A stretch of DNA of 64,000 nucleotides. Source: Clostridia bacterium (GTDB taxonomy: Bacteria; Bacillota_A; Clostridia; Oscillospirales; CAG-272). Location of the stretch: NCBI GenBank assembly GCA_017501345.1, contig JAFVXC010000023.1:41962-105961 (forward strand), given 5' to 3'. Below, piece by piece: positions 34,398-44,153 of this stretch. Position numbers and translations under genes: made by a program. Below the pieces are notes generated by a model. The model did no database searches and was not told the DNA's origin. It saw nothing but the letters and a program-made list of their open reading frames with translations. How positions within the stretch are numbered: the stretch's first letter is position 1; every line of letters begins with the position of its first letter.

Positions 34398-35945
34398 TCA
34401 CCCCCAGTATTTCCGATCAAGTGAGCGGAACTGGATCGCCTCGGCGATATGCGCGGCGGTAATGATCTCACTCTGTGCGAGATCTGCGATCGTCCGCGCC
34501 ACGCGCAGGATGCGGTCGTGACCGCGCGCCGACATTCCGAGGCTTTCGTACGCCGACTTCAGAAGCGCCTGCGCCGTTTCGTCGGTCTTGCAGTAGCGGT
34601 GGATCCCTGCGGCATCGAGCTGTGCGTTGCAGTAAATGCGTTTGTCTGTGCTTTCATCCTTTTCCATACGCCGTACGGCAAATTCCCGCGCCGCCGTAAC
34701 GCGCTCTCTGATCTGTGCGGAGGTCTCCGCACGCGTATCCTCCTGCGAAATTTCGTCAAAGGACAGGGACGGTAGCTCGATCTGAATATCGATACGGTCA
34801 AGCATCGGTCCCGAAATGCGGGAAATATAACGCTTTACCTCCTCGGGACGGCAGGTGCATTTCCGTGTCGCGTGACCGAAATAGCCGCATCTGCACGGAT
34901 TCATTGCCGCAACGAGCATAAAGGAGCACGGATAGGTCACGCGCCCGTTTGCACGGGTGATCGTCACGCGCCTGTCCTCCAGCGGTTGACGGAGCGCATC
35001 GGTCACGAGCTTCGGGAATTCGGGAAGCTCGTCAAGAAACAGCACGCCGTTGTGTGCAAGGGAGACCTCACCGGGAAGCGGATTCGCACCGCCTCCGACC
35101 AGACTGACCACCGACATCGTGTGATGCGGCGAGCGGAAGGGGCGCGTTTTCAGCAAGGACGCATCCTCGGGCAGTACACCCGCGACCGAATGCACCTTCG
35201 TTGATTCGATCGCCTCTGCAGAGGTCAGAGGCGGCAGAATGCTCGAAAGCCGCTTTGCGAGCATCGACTTACCCGTACCGGGCGGTCCGATGAGGAGGAT
35301 GTTATGCCCTCCCGCCGCCGCGATCTCCATCGCGCGCTTTGCCATATACTGTCCACGCACGTCGGCAAAGTCAAAGCTCTCGACGTTCTTCCCCGCCGCA
35401 TACACGAGCGGCTCCTCGGGGGTAAGACGCTCCTCTCCGTTCAGATGGCGCACGAGATGCGCAACGTTATCGACACCGTATACCGTTATTCCCTCGACCG
35501 CCGCGGCCTCGCGCGCGTTACAACGCGGCACGTACAGCTCGGTAAATCCCGCGTCTCTGGCGGCTACGGCAAGACAAAGCACACCTCTGACTCCACGCAG
35601 CTGACCCGACAGCGAAAGCTCCCCAACAAAACAGAATTTCGATAGATCGAGATCGTACCGAACGACCCCCGCGCAGTGCAGGATGCCGAGTAAGATCGCA
35701 ACGTCAAACGCACTTCCCTCCTTCTTTCGGTCGGCAGGTGCGAGATTGATCGTATAGCTGAGCGTCGGCATCTTGAATCCGCTGTTGATGCAGGCAGTGC
35801 GCACACGCTCCTTTGCCTCCTTGACGGCGGCGTCGGGAAGTCCGACGAGCTCAAGCTGGGGCAAGGTGGGCTGACCGTCGCATTCCACCGAGACCACGAA
35901 TCCGTCGATGCCGGCAAGCCCGGCACTGTATACCGTTGATAGCAC
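34398..35945 (-). CDS. comM: YifB/ComM family Mg-chelatase-like AAA+ ATPase
   Basis: A 515-residue protein with an N-terminal Lon-like S5 domain ([21 protein letters not shown]) and a AAA+ domain with Walker [18 protein letters not shown], Walker [11 protein letters not shown] and the [14 protein letters not shown] cysteine motif typical of the family. ComM is a helicase that promotes branch migration during integration of transformed DNA. It starts at a GTG (35945), GGAGG 8 bases upstream. It lies next to comF and recD2, so this is a recombination/competence neighbourhood. Confidence 0.92.
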   Translation of the reverse strand: MLSTVYSAGLAGIDGFVVSVECDGQPTLPQLELVGLPDAAVKEAKERVRTACINSGFKMPTLSYTINLAPADRKKEGSAFDVAILLGILHCAGVVRYDLDLSKFCFVGELSLSGQLRGVRGVLCLAVAARDAGFTELYVPRCNAREAAAVEGITVYGVDNVAHLVRHLNGEERLTPEEPLVYAAGKNVESFDFADVRGQYMAKRAMEIAAAGGHNILLIGPPGTGKSMLAKRLSSILPPLTSAEAIESTKVHSVAGVLPEDASLLKTRPFRSPHHTMSVVSLVGGGANPLPGEVSLAHNGVLFLDELPEFPKLVTDALRQPLEDRRVTITRANGRVTYPCSFMLVAAMNPCRCGYFGHATRKCTCRPEEVKRYISRISGPMLDRIDIQIELPSLSFDEISQEDTRAETSAQIRERVTAAREFAVRRMEKDESTDKRIYCNAQLDAAGIHRYCKTDETAQALLKSAYESLGMSARGHDRILRVARTIADLAQSEIITAAHIAEAIQFRSLDRKYWG

Positions 35946-35964
35946 GTTTGTTTCCTCCGTGTTG

Positions 35965-36738
35965 TTATTGATGTTTCCCGGGTCTTTTCATTTCCTGCAC
36001 CGTCCTCGCGACCGTGACGGGTACAACGCGGGCGGCGCCGCTCCGCAGGAGCAGATCCGCGGATGAGCGTATCCCGCTTCCCGTTGTCATTACGTCGTCG
36101 ACGAGAAGAACCGTCTTTCCCGAAAGATCGGGCGCGCCCTTGATGCGAAACGCTGCCTGAAGATTTCGGAGCCGATCCTCAGCGTTCAGCGCCTTTTGCT
36201 CCCTTCCGCCACGCTTCCTGACAAGAAGCTCCGCATAGTCGCACCCGACCTCCCGCGCAAGTGACACGGCGAGCTCCTTCGCTTGATCAAAGCCGATCTC
36301 ACGCACCTTTGCGCGTCTGCGCGGAAGTGCCGTCACAAGCACGTCCTCGAGGTCGAGACCCTCCATACGCATATAGTCACGCACAAAGGGCAAAAGCTCA
36401 CGCGCAAGAAAGGCAAACGCCCGTCCGTCACGCTCGGACTTGACGTAATAAACGAGCCTGTCCGTCGCGGTCGCGCCGCCCGAATGATACGCCGAGAGGA
36501 AGATGGCATCCCGTATCCCGCACTCCTTGAGAAGCGGCGGCAGACACACGCAGTCGGTCATCGAAAGTCCGCACACGTCGCATCTCTCGCGCTTTTCCTC
36601 CTCCCATTTTTCGTGACACACGGTGCAAAACGGCGTGTCTCCGCAAGGCATCAGCCGCTCGCGGCAGACCGCACACGTCGGCGGCACGAAAAAATCCCGA
36701 AGAAAGGCCGCGACGTATTGAATTCTGCTATTTTTCAT
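35965..36738 (-). CDS. comF: ComF family phosphoribosyltransferase-like protein
   Basis: A 257-residue protein with an N-terminal zinc finger ([37 protein letters not shown]) and a C-terminal type I PRTase fold with [16 protein letters not shown]. ComF proteins are needed for uptake or processing of single-stranded DNA in transformation and bind primosomal proteins. It lies 3 bases after recD2, consistent with co-translation. Confidence 0.9.
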   Translation of the reverse strand: MKNSRIQYVAAFLRDFFVPPTCAVCRERLMPCGDTPFCTVCHEKWEEEKRERCDVCGLSMTDCVCLPPLLKECGIRDAIFLSAYHSGGATATDRLVYYVKSERDGRAFAFLARELLPFVRDYMRMEGLDLEDVLVTALPRRRAKVREIGFDQAKELAVSLAREVGCDYAELLVRKRGGREQKALNAEDRLRNLQAAFRIKGAPDLSGKTVLLVDDVMTTGSGIRSSADLLLRSGAARVVPVTVARTVQEMKRPGKHQ

Positions 36739-36741
36739 CCT

Positions 36742-39075
36742 TTAGTCCGCCGCTCTGACACGGCGCACAAGCCCCGTGTAGCGCATCGACTGACGGTTAT
36801 TCCCCACCATCATCTCGACGACGTCGCTCCGTCCCACGACGATCACGCGCGCAGAGGCACGGGTGACTGCCGTATAAAGGAGATTTCTCGTGAGAAGCAT
36901 CGGAGGCGCGCCGTACGCAGGCAGGATGACCGTGGGGTATTCACTGCCCTGGCTTTTATGCACCGTGATCGCATACGCGTGGTCGAGCTCATCAAGGAGC
37001 GAAAAATCATACGTCGCGGTGCGGTCATCAAACAGGATCTCCATCTGCTGCTCGTACAGATCGATCGATCGGATCACTCCAATGTCCCCATTGAAGATTC
37101 CCATACCGTCGCTGTCGGCCCTTTCCCAATAAATATCGTAATTGTTTCGGATCTGCATTACCTTGTCGCCCTCACGGTAGACACGGTCACGGAAGCGGTA
37201 TTCCTTCTTTCTTCCGTCGGGAGGATTGAGCTCCCGCTGAAGGAGGATATTGAGGGCATCGGTACCGCCCTCGCCTCTTCGCGACGGCGTAATCACCTGA
37301 ATGCCGTCCGCCGTCTCTCTGCCGTATGCCTTCGGCAGACGGTTCTTACACAGATCCGCAACGGTAAAGGCGATCTCCGCATCGCTCTCTCGCGGCAGGA
37401 AAAAGAAATCGTTGTTTTTTACCGAAAGATCGGGCATCTCACCGCTGTTGATCGCGTGCGCGTTCGTAATGATAAGACTCGTCCCCGCCTGGCGGAAGAT
37501 CTCGGTAAGACGGACGGTCGAGAATCGCTCCGATGCGATCAGATCGGCAAGCACGTTCCCCGCGCCGACCGACGGAAGCTGATCGGCGTCTCCGATCAGA
37601 ATGAGCCGCGCCCCGGGCTTCACCGCCTTCAGAAGCGCACACATCAAAGAATTATCGATCATCGAGGATTCGTCGACAATGATCACGTTTTCGTCAAGCA
37701 GATTTTTCTCGTCTCTGCCGAATACGACGTGTCCGTCGTCGCGCTGTCCTGTGGAATTTTTACGGTCTACACCCATTTCGAGCAATCTGTGGATCGTTTT
37801 TGCCTCCTCCGAGGTCGATTCGGACAGACGCTTTGCCGCCCGTCCTGTCGGAGCACAAAGCGCGACCTTCATCCCGATCTCGGAAAAGATACGGAGAAGC
37901 GCGCGCACGACGGTCGTTTTACCCGTTCCGGGACCGCCCGTCAGGATCATCACACCCGACGACAGCGCGTCGAAGATCGCCTTTTTCTGAAGCGCGGCGT
38001 ATTCAACGCCGTTCTCACGCTCCTCGCGCCTGATAAAGAGCGCAACGTCCTCGGTATTTACCGCAGGACAAAGCTTATCGAGAAGCCGCAGCTTCTTTGC
38101 AATATAACCCTCCGCCGCATAGGCGAAATGATCGTAAATATACCGCACGCCGTCAGCACGCTCAACGTCAACACTCTTTTCCGCGATGAGCGCGGAAAGC
38201 GCCTCGCGGCTCTCGTCCTCGGTAACGCCGAGAAGTCTTGCAGATGCCGCGACGAGCTTTTCCTCGGGGAGACACACGTGCCCGTTTTGCATTCCGTTCT
38301 GTACGAGCACGTAGCGGATGCCGCTCTTCACGCGCTCAATGCTGTTGTGAGCGATACCGATCTCACCCGCAAGGCGGTCGGCGCGCTCAAAGCCGATGCC
38401 CTCGATCTCGTCGCACAAACGGTACGGATTCGCCTTCGCCACGTCGACCGAATTCGCACCCCATTTTTTATAGATTCGAACGGTCAGCGTCGTGCCGAAA
38501 TACTCGCGGAAATACATCATCGCGTTCCGCATTCCCGATTTTTCTCTGAAATCCTCGGAGATCTGCTGTGCGAGCTTCCTTGAAATGCCCTTGATCTCCG
38601 CGAGCCACTCGGGATGATTTTCGATCACGTCGAAGGTCTCCGCACCGAATTCCGATACGATGCGCTTTGCGATCGTCGGGCCGATGCCCTTGATCGTCCT
38701 CGACGAAAGATAGCGTAAGATCGACGCGGTATCGGCGGGGAGATTCTTTTCATACTGCTCGACACGGAACTGTCTGCCGTACTTCGGGCTGAATCCCCAC
38801 CGCCCGTAGACCGTGAGCGTATCTCCGACCGCAACGAGCGGAAGCGTTCCGAGAATCGTGATGACCTCGTCCCTGAATTCGCCGTCGCCGCCCTCCACGG
38901 GTGCTCCGTCCGCCTCTCCCATGCGGTCAACGATATATTCATCCACACCGAAGTCGCAGATCGCAAACCCCGTTTCATCACTCGAAAAGATCACACGCTC
39001 GACTGTTCCGCCGAGACGAACGAGCCCCGACGCATCCGAAGCACGGGGGGCAAACTGCTCCCTTTCATTTTGCAT
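36742..39075 (-). CDS. recD2: RecD2-like ATP-dependent DNA helicase (SF1B)
   Basis: A 777-residue 5'-3' helicase of the RecD/TraA group, independent of RecBC. An N-terminal OB-like domain and helix-hairpin-helix repeats (TIKGIGPTIAKRIVSEFG, EIKGISRKLAQQI) precede motif I LTGGPGTGKTTVVRALL, motif II DESSMID, motif III LILIGDADQLPSVGAG and motif VI YAITVHKSQGSEYPTVILP. AAAGGAG lies 8 bases before the ATG. It leads the recD2-comF operon and probably acts in repair and replication-fork processing. Confidence 0.95.
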   Translation of the reverse strand: MQNEREQFAPRASDASGLVRLGGTVERVIFSSDETGFAICDFGVDEYIVDRMGEADGAPVEGGDGEFRDEVITILGTLPLVAVGDTLTVYGRWGFSPKYGRQFRVEQYEKNLPADTASILRYLSSRTIKGIGPTIAKRIVSEFGAETFDVIENHPEWLAEIKGISRKLAQQISEDFREKSGMRNAMMYFREYFGTTLTVRIYKKWGANSVDVAKANPYRLCDEIEGIGFERADRLAGEIGIAHNSIERVKSGIRYVLVQNGMQNGHVCLPEEKLVAASARLLGVTEDESREALSALIAEKSVDVERADGVRYIYDHFAYAAEGYIAKKLRLLDKLCPAVNTEDVALFIRREERENGVEYAALQKKAIFDALSSGVMILTGGPGTGKTTVVRALLRIFSEIGMKVALCAPTGRAAKRLSESTSEEAKTIHRLLEMGVDRKNSTGQRDDGHVVFGRDEKNLLDENVIIVDESSMIDNSLMCALLKAVKPGARLILIGDADQLPSVGAGNVLADLIASERFSTVRLTEIFRQAGTSLIITNAHAINSGEMPDLSVKNNDFFFLPRESDAEIAFTVADLCKNRLPKAYGRETADGIQVITPSRRGEGGTDALNILLQRELNPPDGRKKEYRFRDRVYREGDKVMQIRNNYDIYWERADSDGMGIFNGDIGVIRSIDLYEQQMEILFDDRTATYDFSLLDELDHAYAITVHKSQGSEYPTVILPAYGAPPMLLTRNLLYTAVTRASARVIVVGRSDVVEMMVGNNRQSMRYTGLVRRVRAAD

Positions 39076-39146
39076 CGCGCATTCTCCTTTCCCGTGATTG
39101 TCACACCGCTCGCCGCTCCCGACATATACTGAAGCGGAGGTGTCGT

Positions 39147-39479
39147 ATGGGTGAACTGATTTCTGTTATGATTCTTGCAGTGCTTGCCGTATTCGGTGCG
39201 TACTGCCTTGTCCGTCTGATCTGGGAAAGCCGCTATACACCGAAGGGGATGCAGATCTCCCTTACGCTTTCGTCGCGCGATGACGTCCGCGCCCTGCCCG
39301 ATCTGCTACACGAGATCTATTCGAGGCTTTCTGTCCCGAGTGAGCCGCTTCTCGTACTCGTTCCCGAATCTCTGTACAGCATCCCCGCAGTAGAGGAGGA
39401 GCTTGACGCATTTCTTGCGGGCTACGACGCCGAGCTGCTCGTCTTTACGCAGGACCACGAGAACGGTCCGTGCTTGTAG
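39147..39479 (+). CDS. Small membrane-anchored protein, unknown
   Basis: A 110-residue protein with one N-terminal helix (ISVMILAVLAVFGAYCLVRLI) and a hydrophilic C-terminal domain (DDVRALPDLLHEIYSRL..LVLVPESLY). No family recognised. GGAGG lies 6 bases before the ATG at 39147. The upstream element CATATACT (39123-39130) with AC 16 bases before it resembles a sigma-K-type promoter rather than sigma-A, which would hint at mother-cell expression; this is weak inference. It is the only plus-strand gene in the region. Confidence 0.6.
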   Translation: MGELISVMILAVLAVFGAYCLVRLIWESRYTPKGMQISLTLSSRDDVRALPDLLHEIYSRLSVPSEPLLVLVPESLYSIPAVEEELDAFLAGYDAELLVFTQDHENGPCL

Positions 39480-39522
39480 CATATTCCCAAAAAGCGATCT
39501 ATCCGAAAAAACAGACAAACCA

Positions 39523-39575
39523 CCCGCTCGGCGTTTCTCCAAAAAAAGGGGAAAACGAAGCCGAGCGGGCTTTTC
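39523..39575. terminator. Bidirectional terminator
   Basis: Stem CCCGCTCGGC / GCCGAGCGGG with a long loop holding a secondary AT-rich pairing, followed by TTTT. It serves the small membrane protein and metK. Confidence 0.85.
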
Positions 39576-39592
39576 ATTCGTGATTCTATGCC

Positions 39593-40774
39593 TTACAGCA
39601 GCTCCGCACGGAGAAGAGGCGCAAGATCGCGCTTCTCCCACGGAAGATCAAGATCCTCTCTGCCCATATGTCCGTACGCCGCAGTATCACAGTAGATCGG
39701 ACGGCGCAGATCAAAGCGGTCGATGATCGCCGCAGGGCGCAGGTCAACGTAACGAAGCACCGCCTCGGAGATCTTCTCTTCAGAGATCCTTGCCGTTCCA
39801 AACGTATCGATCATAACCGACACGGGCTTTGCGACTCCGATCGCGTACGCGATCTGAACCTCGCACTTCGAAGCAAGACCTGCCGCAACGACGTTCTTCG
39901 CAATATAACGTGCTGCATAGGACGCCGAACGGTCGACCTTCGTCGGATCCTTACCCGAGAACGCACCGCCACCGTGGCGCGAGTAGCCGCCGTAGGTATC
40001 GACGATGATCTTTCGTCCCGTCAGACCCGTATCTCCCGCAGGACCACCCACAACGAAGCGACCCGTGGGATTGACGTAGATCTTGGTCTCGTCGTCAAGA
40101 AGCGACGCGGGAATGATCGGCTCAATGACCTCACGGATGAGGTCGGCGCGGATCTGCTCAAGCGTCACGCTATCGCTGTGCTGAGAGGAGATGACAACGG
40201 TATCGACACGCGTCGGCACATCGTCGACGTATTCGACCGTCACCTGCGTTTTGCCGTCGGGACGGAGATAGGTCAGGGTCTTGTTCTTCCGCACCTCGGA
40301 GAGACGCTTGGCAAGTCTGTGGGCAAGCGAGATCGGCAGAGGCATCAGCTCAGGCGTCTCGTCGCAGGCGTAGCCGAACATCAATCCCTGGTCACCGGCA
40401 CCTGTATCAAAGCCGTCGGTATCGATTCCCTCCTTCGATTCAAGCGAGCGGTCAACGCCCATTGCAATATCGGGCGACTGCTCGTGGATCGAGCTTACGA
40501 CCGCACAGCTGTCGCAGTCAAAGCCGTACTTTGCGCGGGTGTAGCCGATCTTACGAACGGTCTCGCGCACGACCGACTGAATATCCACGTAAGCGTTCGT
40601 CGTGATCTCGCCCATAACGCAGACAAGTCCTGTCGTACAGAAGGTCTCACACGCAACGCGCGACATCGGGTCACGGCGAAGCATTTCGTCAAGGATCGCG
40701 TCGGAGATCTTGTCACAGATCTTATCGGGATGTCCCTCGGTCACCGATTCACTCGTAAAAAGCACTTTTTTCAT
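39593..40774 (-). CDS. metK: S-adenosylmethionine synthetase
   Basis: A 393-residue enzyme that makes S-adenosylmethionine from methionine and ATP. Motifs: [20 protein letters not shown] at the N-terminus, [12 protein letters not shown], and [19 protein letters not shown]. The ATG at 40774 is chosen for the AAGGA site and the conserved [18 protein letters not shown] start. The leader is short; I looked for an S-box riboswitch and found none. Confidence 0.97.
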   Translation of the reverse strand: MKKVLFTSESVTEGHPDKICDKISDAILDEMLRRDPMSRVACETFCTTGLVCVMGEITTNAYVDIQSVVRETVRKIGYTRAKYGFDCDSCAVVSSIHEQSPDIAMGVDRSLESKEGIDTDGFDTGAGDQGLMFGYACDETPELMPLPISLAHRLAKRLSEVRKNKTLTYLRPDGKTQVTVEYVDDVPTRVDTVVISSQHSDSVTLEQIRADLIREVIEPIIPASLLDDETKIYVNPTGRFVVGGPAGDTGLTGRKIIVDTYGGYSRHGGGAFSGKDPTKVDRSASYAARYIAKNVVAAGLASKCEVQIAYAIGVAKPVSVMIDTFGTARISEEKISEAVLRYVDLRPAAIIDRFDLRRPIYCDTAAYGHMGREDLDLPWEKRDLAPLLRAELL

Positions 40775-40826
40775 CTTATTTCGTTCCTTTTCGCATAAAA
40801 CTGCATAATAATTTATAATCGTATAT

Positions 40827-40855
40827 ATTGTATCATATTTTTTGATCTCTTGCAA
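40827..40855 (-). promoter_or_regulatory. Promoter for metK
   Basis: Minus strand TTGCAA, 17-base spacer, TACAAT. Confidence 0.8.
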
Positions 40856-40927
40856 GAGGTTTTCGAGAAAAAGCACGCAATTTCCCATAAAAGAATCGTA
40901 GCAGCACGCGATTCGGTCTTATCCGCA

Positions 40928-40963
40928 CAAAAAGAGGCGACGCCCCACAAGCCGTGAGGCGCC
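40928..40963 (-). terminator. Terminator of the araB-PHP operon
   Basis: Minus-strand stem GGCGCCTCAC / GTGGGGCGTC followed by GCCTCTTTTTG, just after the PHP gene. Confidence 0.7.
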
Positions 40964-40973
40964 CCGCAAAAAA

Positions 40974-42395
40974 TCAGATCTGTCTGTTTTCCTTATTCGT
41001 AAACACAAGGCTTCCCTTCGTCTTCGGGCCCGCAAGATGGACCTCTCTCCAGCGGTTCTCGAATTCAAGCATTTCCGCGCTCGGGAGAACGGGCGCAAGC
41101 TCACCGAAGAAGCGCTTGCGGTGATTTTCGGTCGCATTAGCCTGCAGCTCGATCAGCTCCTTCGAGCATTCGCCCATTGCATAGGCACGCATCGCAACGC
41201 CCTCACCCTGGCACACACGCTGATGTGCCGGGAAGTAATACTTGAGCAGGAACTGCGCGTACGAAACCAATCTGAGGCTGCCGTAAGCACGCTTGGTACT
41301 GTTGTATTCAGCGCCGTCCGCCTCGACGGCAACGCTTCTGCCCGCCTTCACCGCCGCAACGATCGAATCGTTATCGTTCTTTTCCGCAAAGCAGATCGTA
41401 TAGAAGCTCGGGAAGCTGTAGCAGTCCTCCATTCCGTGCACGTCACTTGATCCAACGACAGAGATCTTCAGTCCCTCTTCGGCACGAAGCTCACCCCAAA
41501 GCGCGATCGAGCGGACGTTGCCGTCCTTTTCCATTCCGCCGATCAGCTCGTACGCGTCGAAGAGACCGCTCGTGAGAAGGATCTTGGCAAATTCGTCGCA
41601 GACGTTGTACGCCATCGATTTCCCGGGTCTCCAGTAGGGGTGCGGGAAGATCGCAAGACCGCCAACCGAGCGGATCTTTTTCGACGCCCACATCGCTCTC
41701 ACGTAGCGCTCCCTGTACCGCTCCGGAATGCTCTCAGGGACAAGCGGACGAAGCTCATCCACCTCTTTTTCAAAGGTCTCGGGATCACGGAAATATTCCT
41801 CAGTAATGCTGCGACTGCCGCCAACGTGCACGATATGCACGACGCTTCCGGGGGTGTGCAGCTCCTCGCCCCTGACACGGATGAAATCCATTTTTACGTC
41901 TGCATAGGTCTCGTCCACCTCGCCACCGGGATAATATCTGTTGTGGTCGGTCAGCGCATAGAAGTCGTATCCCTGCTCTCGGAAATGGCTTGCCGCCTCC
42001 GCAGGATCGTGCTTGCCGTCCGAACGGTAGGAGTGCGTATGGAAGTCCCCCTTGAGGGGGCGCAGACGGTACAGATCCTCCCTGAGGGAATAGACAGGGA
42101 GCTTCACGATCGACTTTTTCTCGTCAAAAACGATCGCGATCACGTGCTCCTTTTCTCCTTCAAAGGTGTACGGGAAGCGCAGAATGCCGTCCCTTGCAGT
42201 CACAGTAAAGCGCTTTTGATTCTGCGGACTGTGGTAATACTCCTCGTCACCGCCAACCTCAACGTGCAGAAGCGTATATTCCTGTCCTTCAAAAAACAGA
42301 AACGCCTTCCCGGCGGGAACGATCGTCATTTCCACCTCGGTATCGGCAGGAACGACCGACGGATAGATCTTGTAGTTTTCAAGCACCGGAAGCAT
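40974..42395 (-). CDS. PHP-domain metal-dependent phosphoesterase-like protein
   Basis: A 473-residue protein. An N-terminal beta-rich domain of about 110 residues is followed by a PHP domain: GDFHTHSYRSDGKHDPAEAA (about 117-136), YALTDHNRYY and the C-terminal VVGSSDVHG, which supply the metal-binding His/Asp set. PHP proteins hydrolyse phosphoesters with Mn, Fe or Zn; the substrate here is not evident. GAGGTG lies before the ATG. It is the last gene of an operon with ribulokinase and DUF368. Confidence 0.8.
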   Translation of the reverse strand: MLPVLENYKIYPSVVPADTEVEMTIVPAGKAFLFFEGQEYTLLHVEVGGDEEYYHSPQNQKRFTVTARDGILRFPYTFEGEKEHVIAIVFDEKKSIVKLPVYSLREDLYRLRPLKGDFHTHSYRSDGKHDPAEAASHFREQGYDFYALTDHNRYYPGGEVDETYADVKMDFIRVRGEELHTPGSVVHIVHVGGSRSITEEYFRDPETFEKEVDELRPLVPESIPERYRERYVRAMWASKKIRSVGGLAIFPHPYWRPGKSMAYNVCDEFAKILLTSGLFDAYELIGGMEKDGNVRSIALWGELRAEEGLKISVVGSSDVHGMEDCYSFPSFYTICFAEKNDNDSIVAAVKAGRSVAVEADGAEYNSTKRAYGSLRLVSYAQFLLKYYFPAHQRVCQGEGVAMRAYAMGECSKELIELQANATENHRKRFFGELAPVLPSAEMLEFENRWREVHLAGPKTKGSLVFTNKENRQI

Positions 42396-42420
42396 CGTCT
42401 TTCACCTCGTTTATGTTTTT

Positions 42421-43284
42421 TTAGTCCGCATCGACTGAAGTACAAGCCTCATCCGTCGAGGACTTTTCCTGTCTCGCCCGAACGAGATCCATTCCTCTTG
42501 AAACGGCAAAGCCGACCGCAAAGCAAAGGAGTGCGATACACAGCGTCAAGGGTCCGTCGAAGGTCGAAGGAACGATCTTGAGGGAGGACGCGATCACAAA
42601 GCCGAGCACAACGCGGGACATCACGGCGTATTGCTTTTGATACAACATATTGACCAGCCGTGCAAGCAGAAGCGCCGAGGCTCCGATGCCGAGAAAGAGC
42701 GGGATCAGCACGGAAAAATCAAATGCGGCGATCCCTGCCGTCATCGGCTCGTAAAGGCCGAGATAGATGAGGATCGACGACGAGCTGAGCCCCGGGATGA
42801 TCAGGCTGAGCCCCCAGACAAGCCCGCAGAACAGAAAGCTCAGGAAGGAGGGGGCGATGGTCGTGCTCACGCTGTTTTCGAGAATGTGGAAGAAGAAATA
42901 AGCAAGCGCAAGTGCGAGGATAAACGGTGTCCAGCTCTTTTTCGCGTCACTTTTTTCGGAAACCTTGAAAAGCGCGGGAAGCGTTCCACAGATAAGCCCG
43001 AGGAAAAGCATCAGCGAAATACTCGCAAAGGTCGTGAACAGGAGCTCGACCGCCTTTGCAAGCAGGACAAAGCCGACCATCGCACCGAGGATGATCGGAA
43101 TGAACATCTTATAATTCTTTTTCAGCGCCCTGAACGGATGCGTCAGAAGCTCCATCATCGGCTCGTATATGCCGAACGCAACGCAAAGCACGCCACCGCT
43201 GATGCCGGGCAAAATTGCCCCGACGCCGACGAACATACCCTGCAGCAGATACAGCACCGTTTTGATCACTGCGTTTTTCTTCAT
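42421..43284 (-). CDS. DUF368 family protein, polyprenyl-phosphate transporter (PopT-like)
   Basis: A 287-residue polytopic membrane protein with about eight hydrophobic segments. The motif VGAILPGISGGVLCVAFGIYE and its repeat LSLIIPGLSSSSILIYLGLYE are the duplicated DUF368 signatures. Recent work on this family assigns it to recycling of undecaprenyl phosphate across the membrane, matching uppP elsewhere in the window. That role is family knowledge, not proven here. It lies 60 bases after the unknown membrane protein and 25 before the PHP gene. Confidence 0.88.
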   Translation of the reverse strand: MKKNAVIKTVLYLLQGMFVGVGAILPGISGGVLCVAFGIYEPMMELLTHPFRALKKNYKMFIPIILGAMVGFVLLAKAVELLFTTFASISLMLFLGLICGTLPALFKVSEKSDAKKSWTPFILALALAYFFFHILENSVSTTIAPSFLSFLFCGLVWGLSLIIPGLSSSSILIYLGLYEPMTAGIAAFDFSVLIPLFLGIGASALLLARLVNMLYQKQYAVMSRVVLGFVIASSLKIVPSTFDGPLTLCIALLCFAVGFAVSRGMDLVRARQEKSSTDEACTSVDAD

Positions 43285-43344
43285 CTCTGGAAACTTCCTC
43301 TCATTTTGTTGTCCACATTCCGTGGAATGCCCACATAGGGGCGA

Positions 43345-44142
43345 TCAGCCCTCTCCCCTCAGCGCCTTTTTATCGGCAGAGGAAAGCTTATACGGTGTCA
43401 TTTTCGATATATAATCGTAAATGCACAGCGTGCCGTAGGGCTCGTCCGTATAAATGTCCGAGCCCTCCTCGAGGTAGGTGATGTCGTTCACATAGTAAAC
43501 GTCAACGTAGACCGCAAGAATGTGCTCCATCTCCACGTCTTCGGGCAAATCGAACACGTAGCGGTAGTAATTATACAGATTCTTCGTCGTGCGAACGGTC
43601 ATATCCTCGTCGGGCTGTACCCGAAGGAGAAGCACACTCGCAGGGTCAAGCGGATCTGTGAAATTGTCCTCCTCCACGTCGGGGGTAAGATCGATCGCAA
43701 GCACGAGAGTAACGTCATACAGATGCTCTGCGCGATCGGGCATCTCCTCAAGTGCGTAATCCTCCTTCAGGTGCTTGATCGTGCTGTTGTTGTAGCGAAA
43801 AACGAGCTGCACCTGCTTTGCCTCATCAATGATGACCGACTGTGTCACGCCAAAGTAGCCGTAATTGTTTTTGTTGAGAAAATTATGATCCACACCCGCT
43901 TCGCCCTCGTATTCTGCGCGGGTAATCGAGGATTTTCCCTTGCTGTAAGCCGTCCAATCCTCGCCGTACTGTGTAAAGGCCGCCGCAGTACGCTCGTTGA
44001 CGCTGAGCACCGAAATATCGGACGGATCTCCCGAAAAGAGGATCCGCACGATCAACGTGCCCGAAACTGCAAATACGAGCAGACCGCACAGCCATCTGAG
44101 GAGCATCTTCAAGATCCTTGTGCTTCTTCGTGACATTAACAA
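43345..44142 (-). CDS. Membrane-anchored protein of unknown function
   Basis: A 265-residue protein with one N-terminal membrane helix (MLLRWLCGLLVFAVSGTLIV) and an extracytoplasmic domain of alternating beta segments (GYFGVTQSVIIDEAKQVQL, HLYDVTLVLAIDLTPD, YRYVFDLPEDVEMEHILAVY). I do not recognise the family. It sits 11 bases after the ribulokinase gene in the same operon. Confidence 0.75.
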   Translation of the reverse strand: MLMSRRSTRILKMLLRWLCGLLVFAVSGTLIVRILFSGDPSDISVLSVNERTAAAFTQYGEDWTAYSKGKSSITRAEYEGEAGVDHNFLNKNNYGYFGVTQSVIIDEAKQVQLVFRYNNSTIKHLKEDYALEEMPDRAEHLYDVTLVLAIDLTPDVEEDNFTDPLDPASVLLLRVQPDEDMTVRTTKNLYNYYRYVFDLPEDVEMEHILAVYVDVYYVNDITYLEEGSDIYTDEPYGTLCIYDYISKMTPYKLSSADKKALRGEG

Positions 44143-44153
44143 CTTCCCTTTCT

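Noticed and set aside
36283..38583. 766-codon plus-strand open frame
   Set aside because: Antisense to comF and recD2, with no ribosome binding site and Arg/His-rich nonsense composition.
40775..40888. S-box (SAM) riboswitch before metK
   Set aside because: The leader is too short and has none of the conserved S-box segments.
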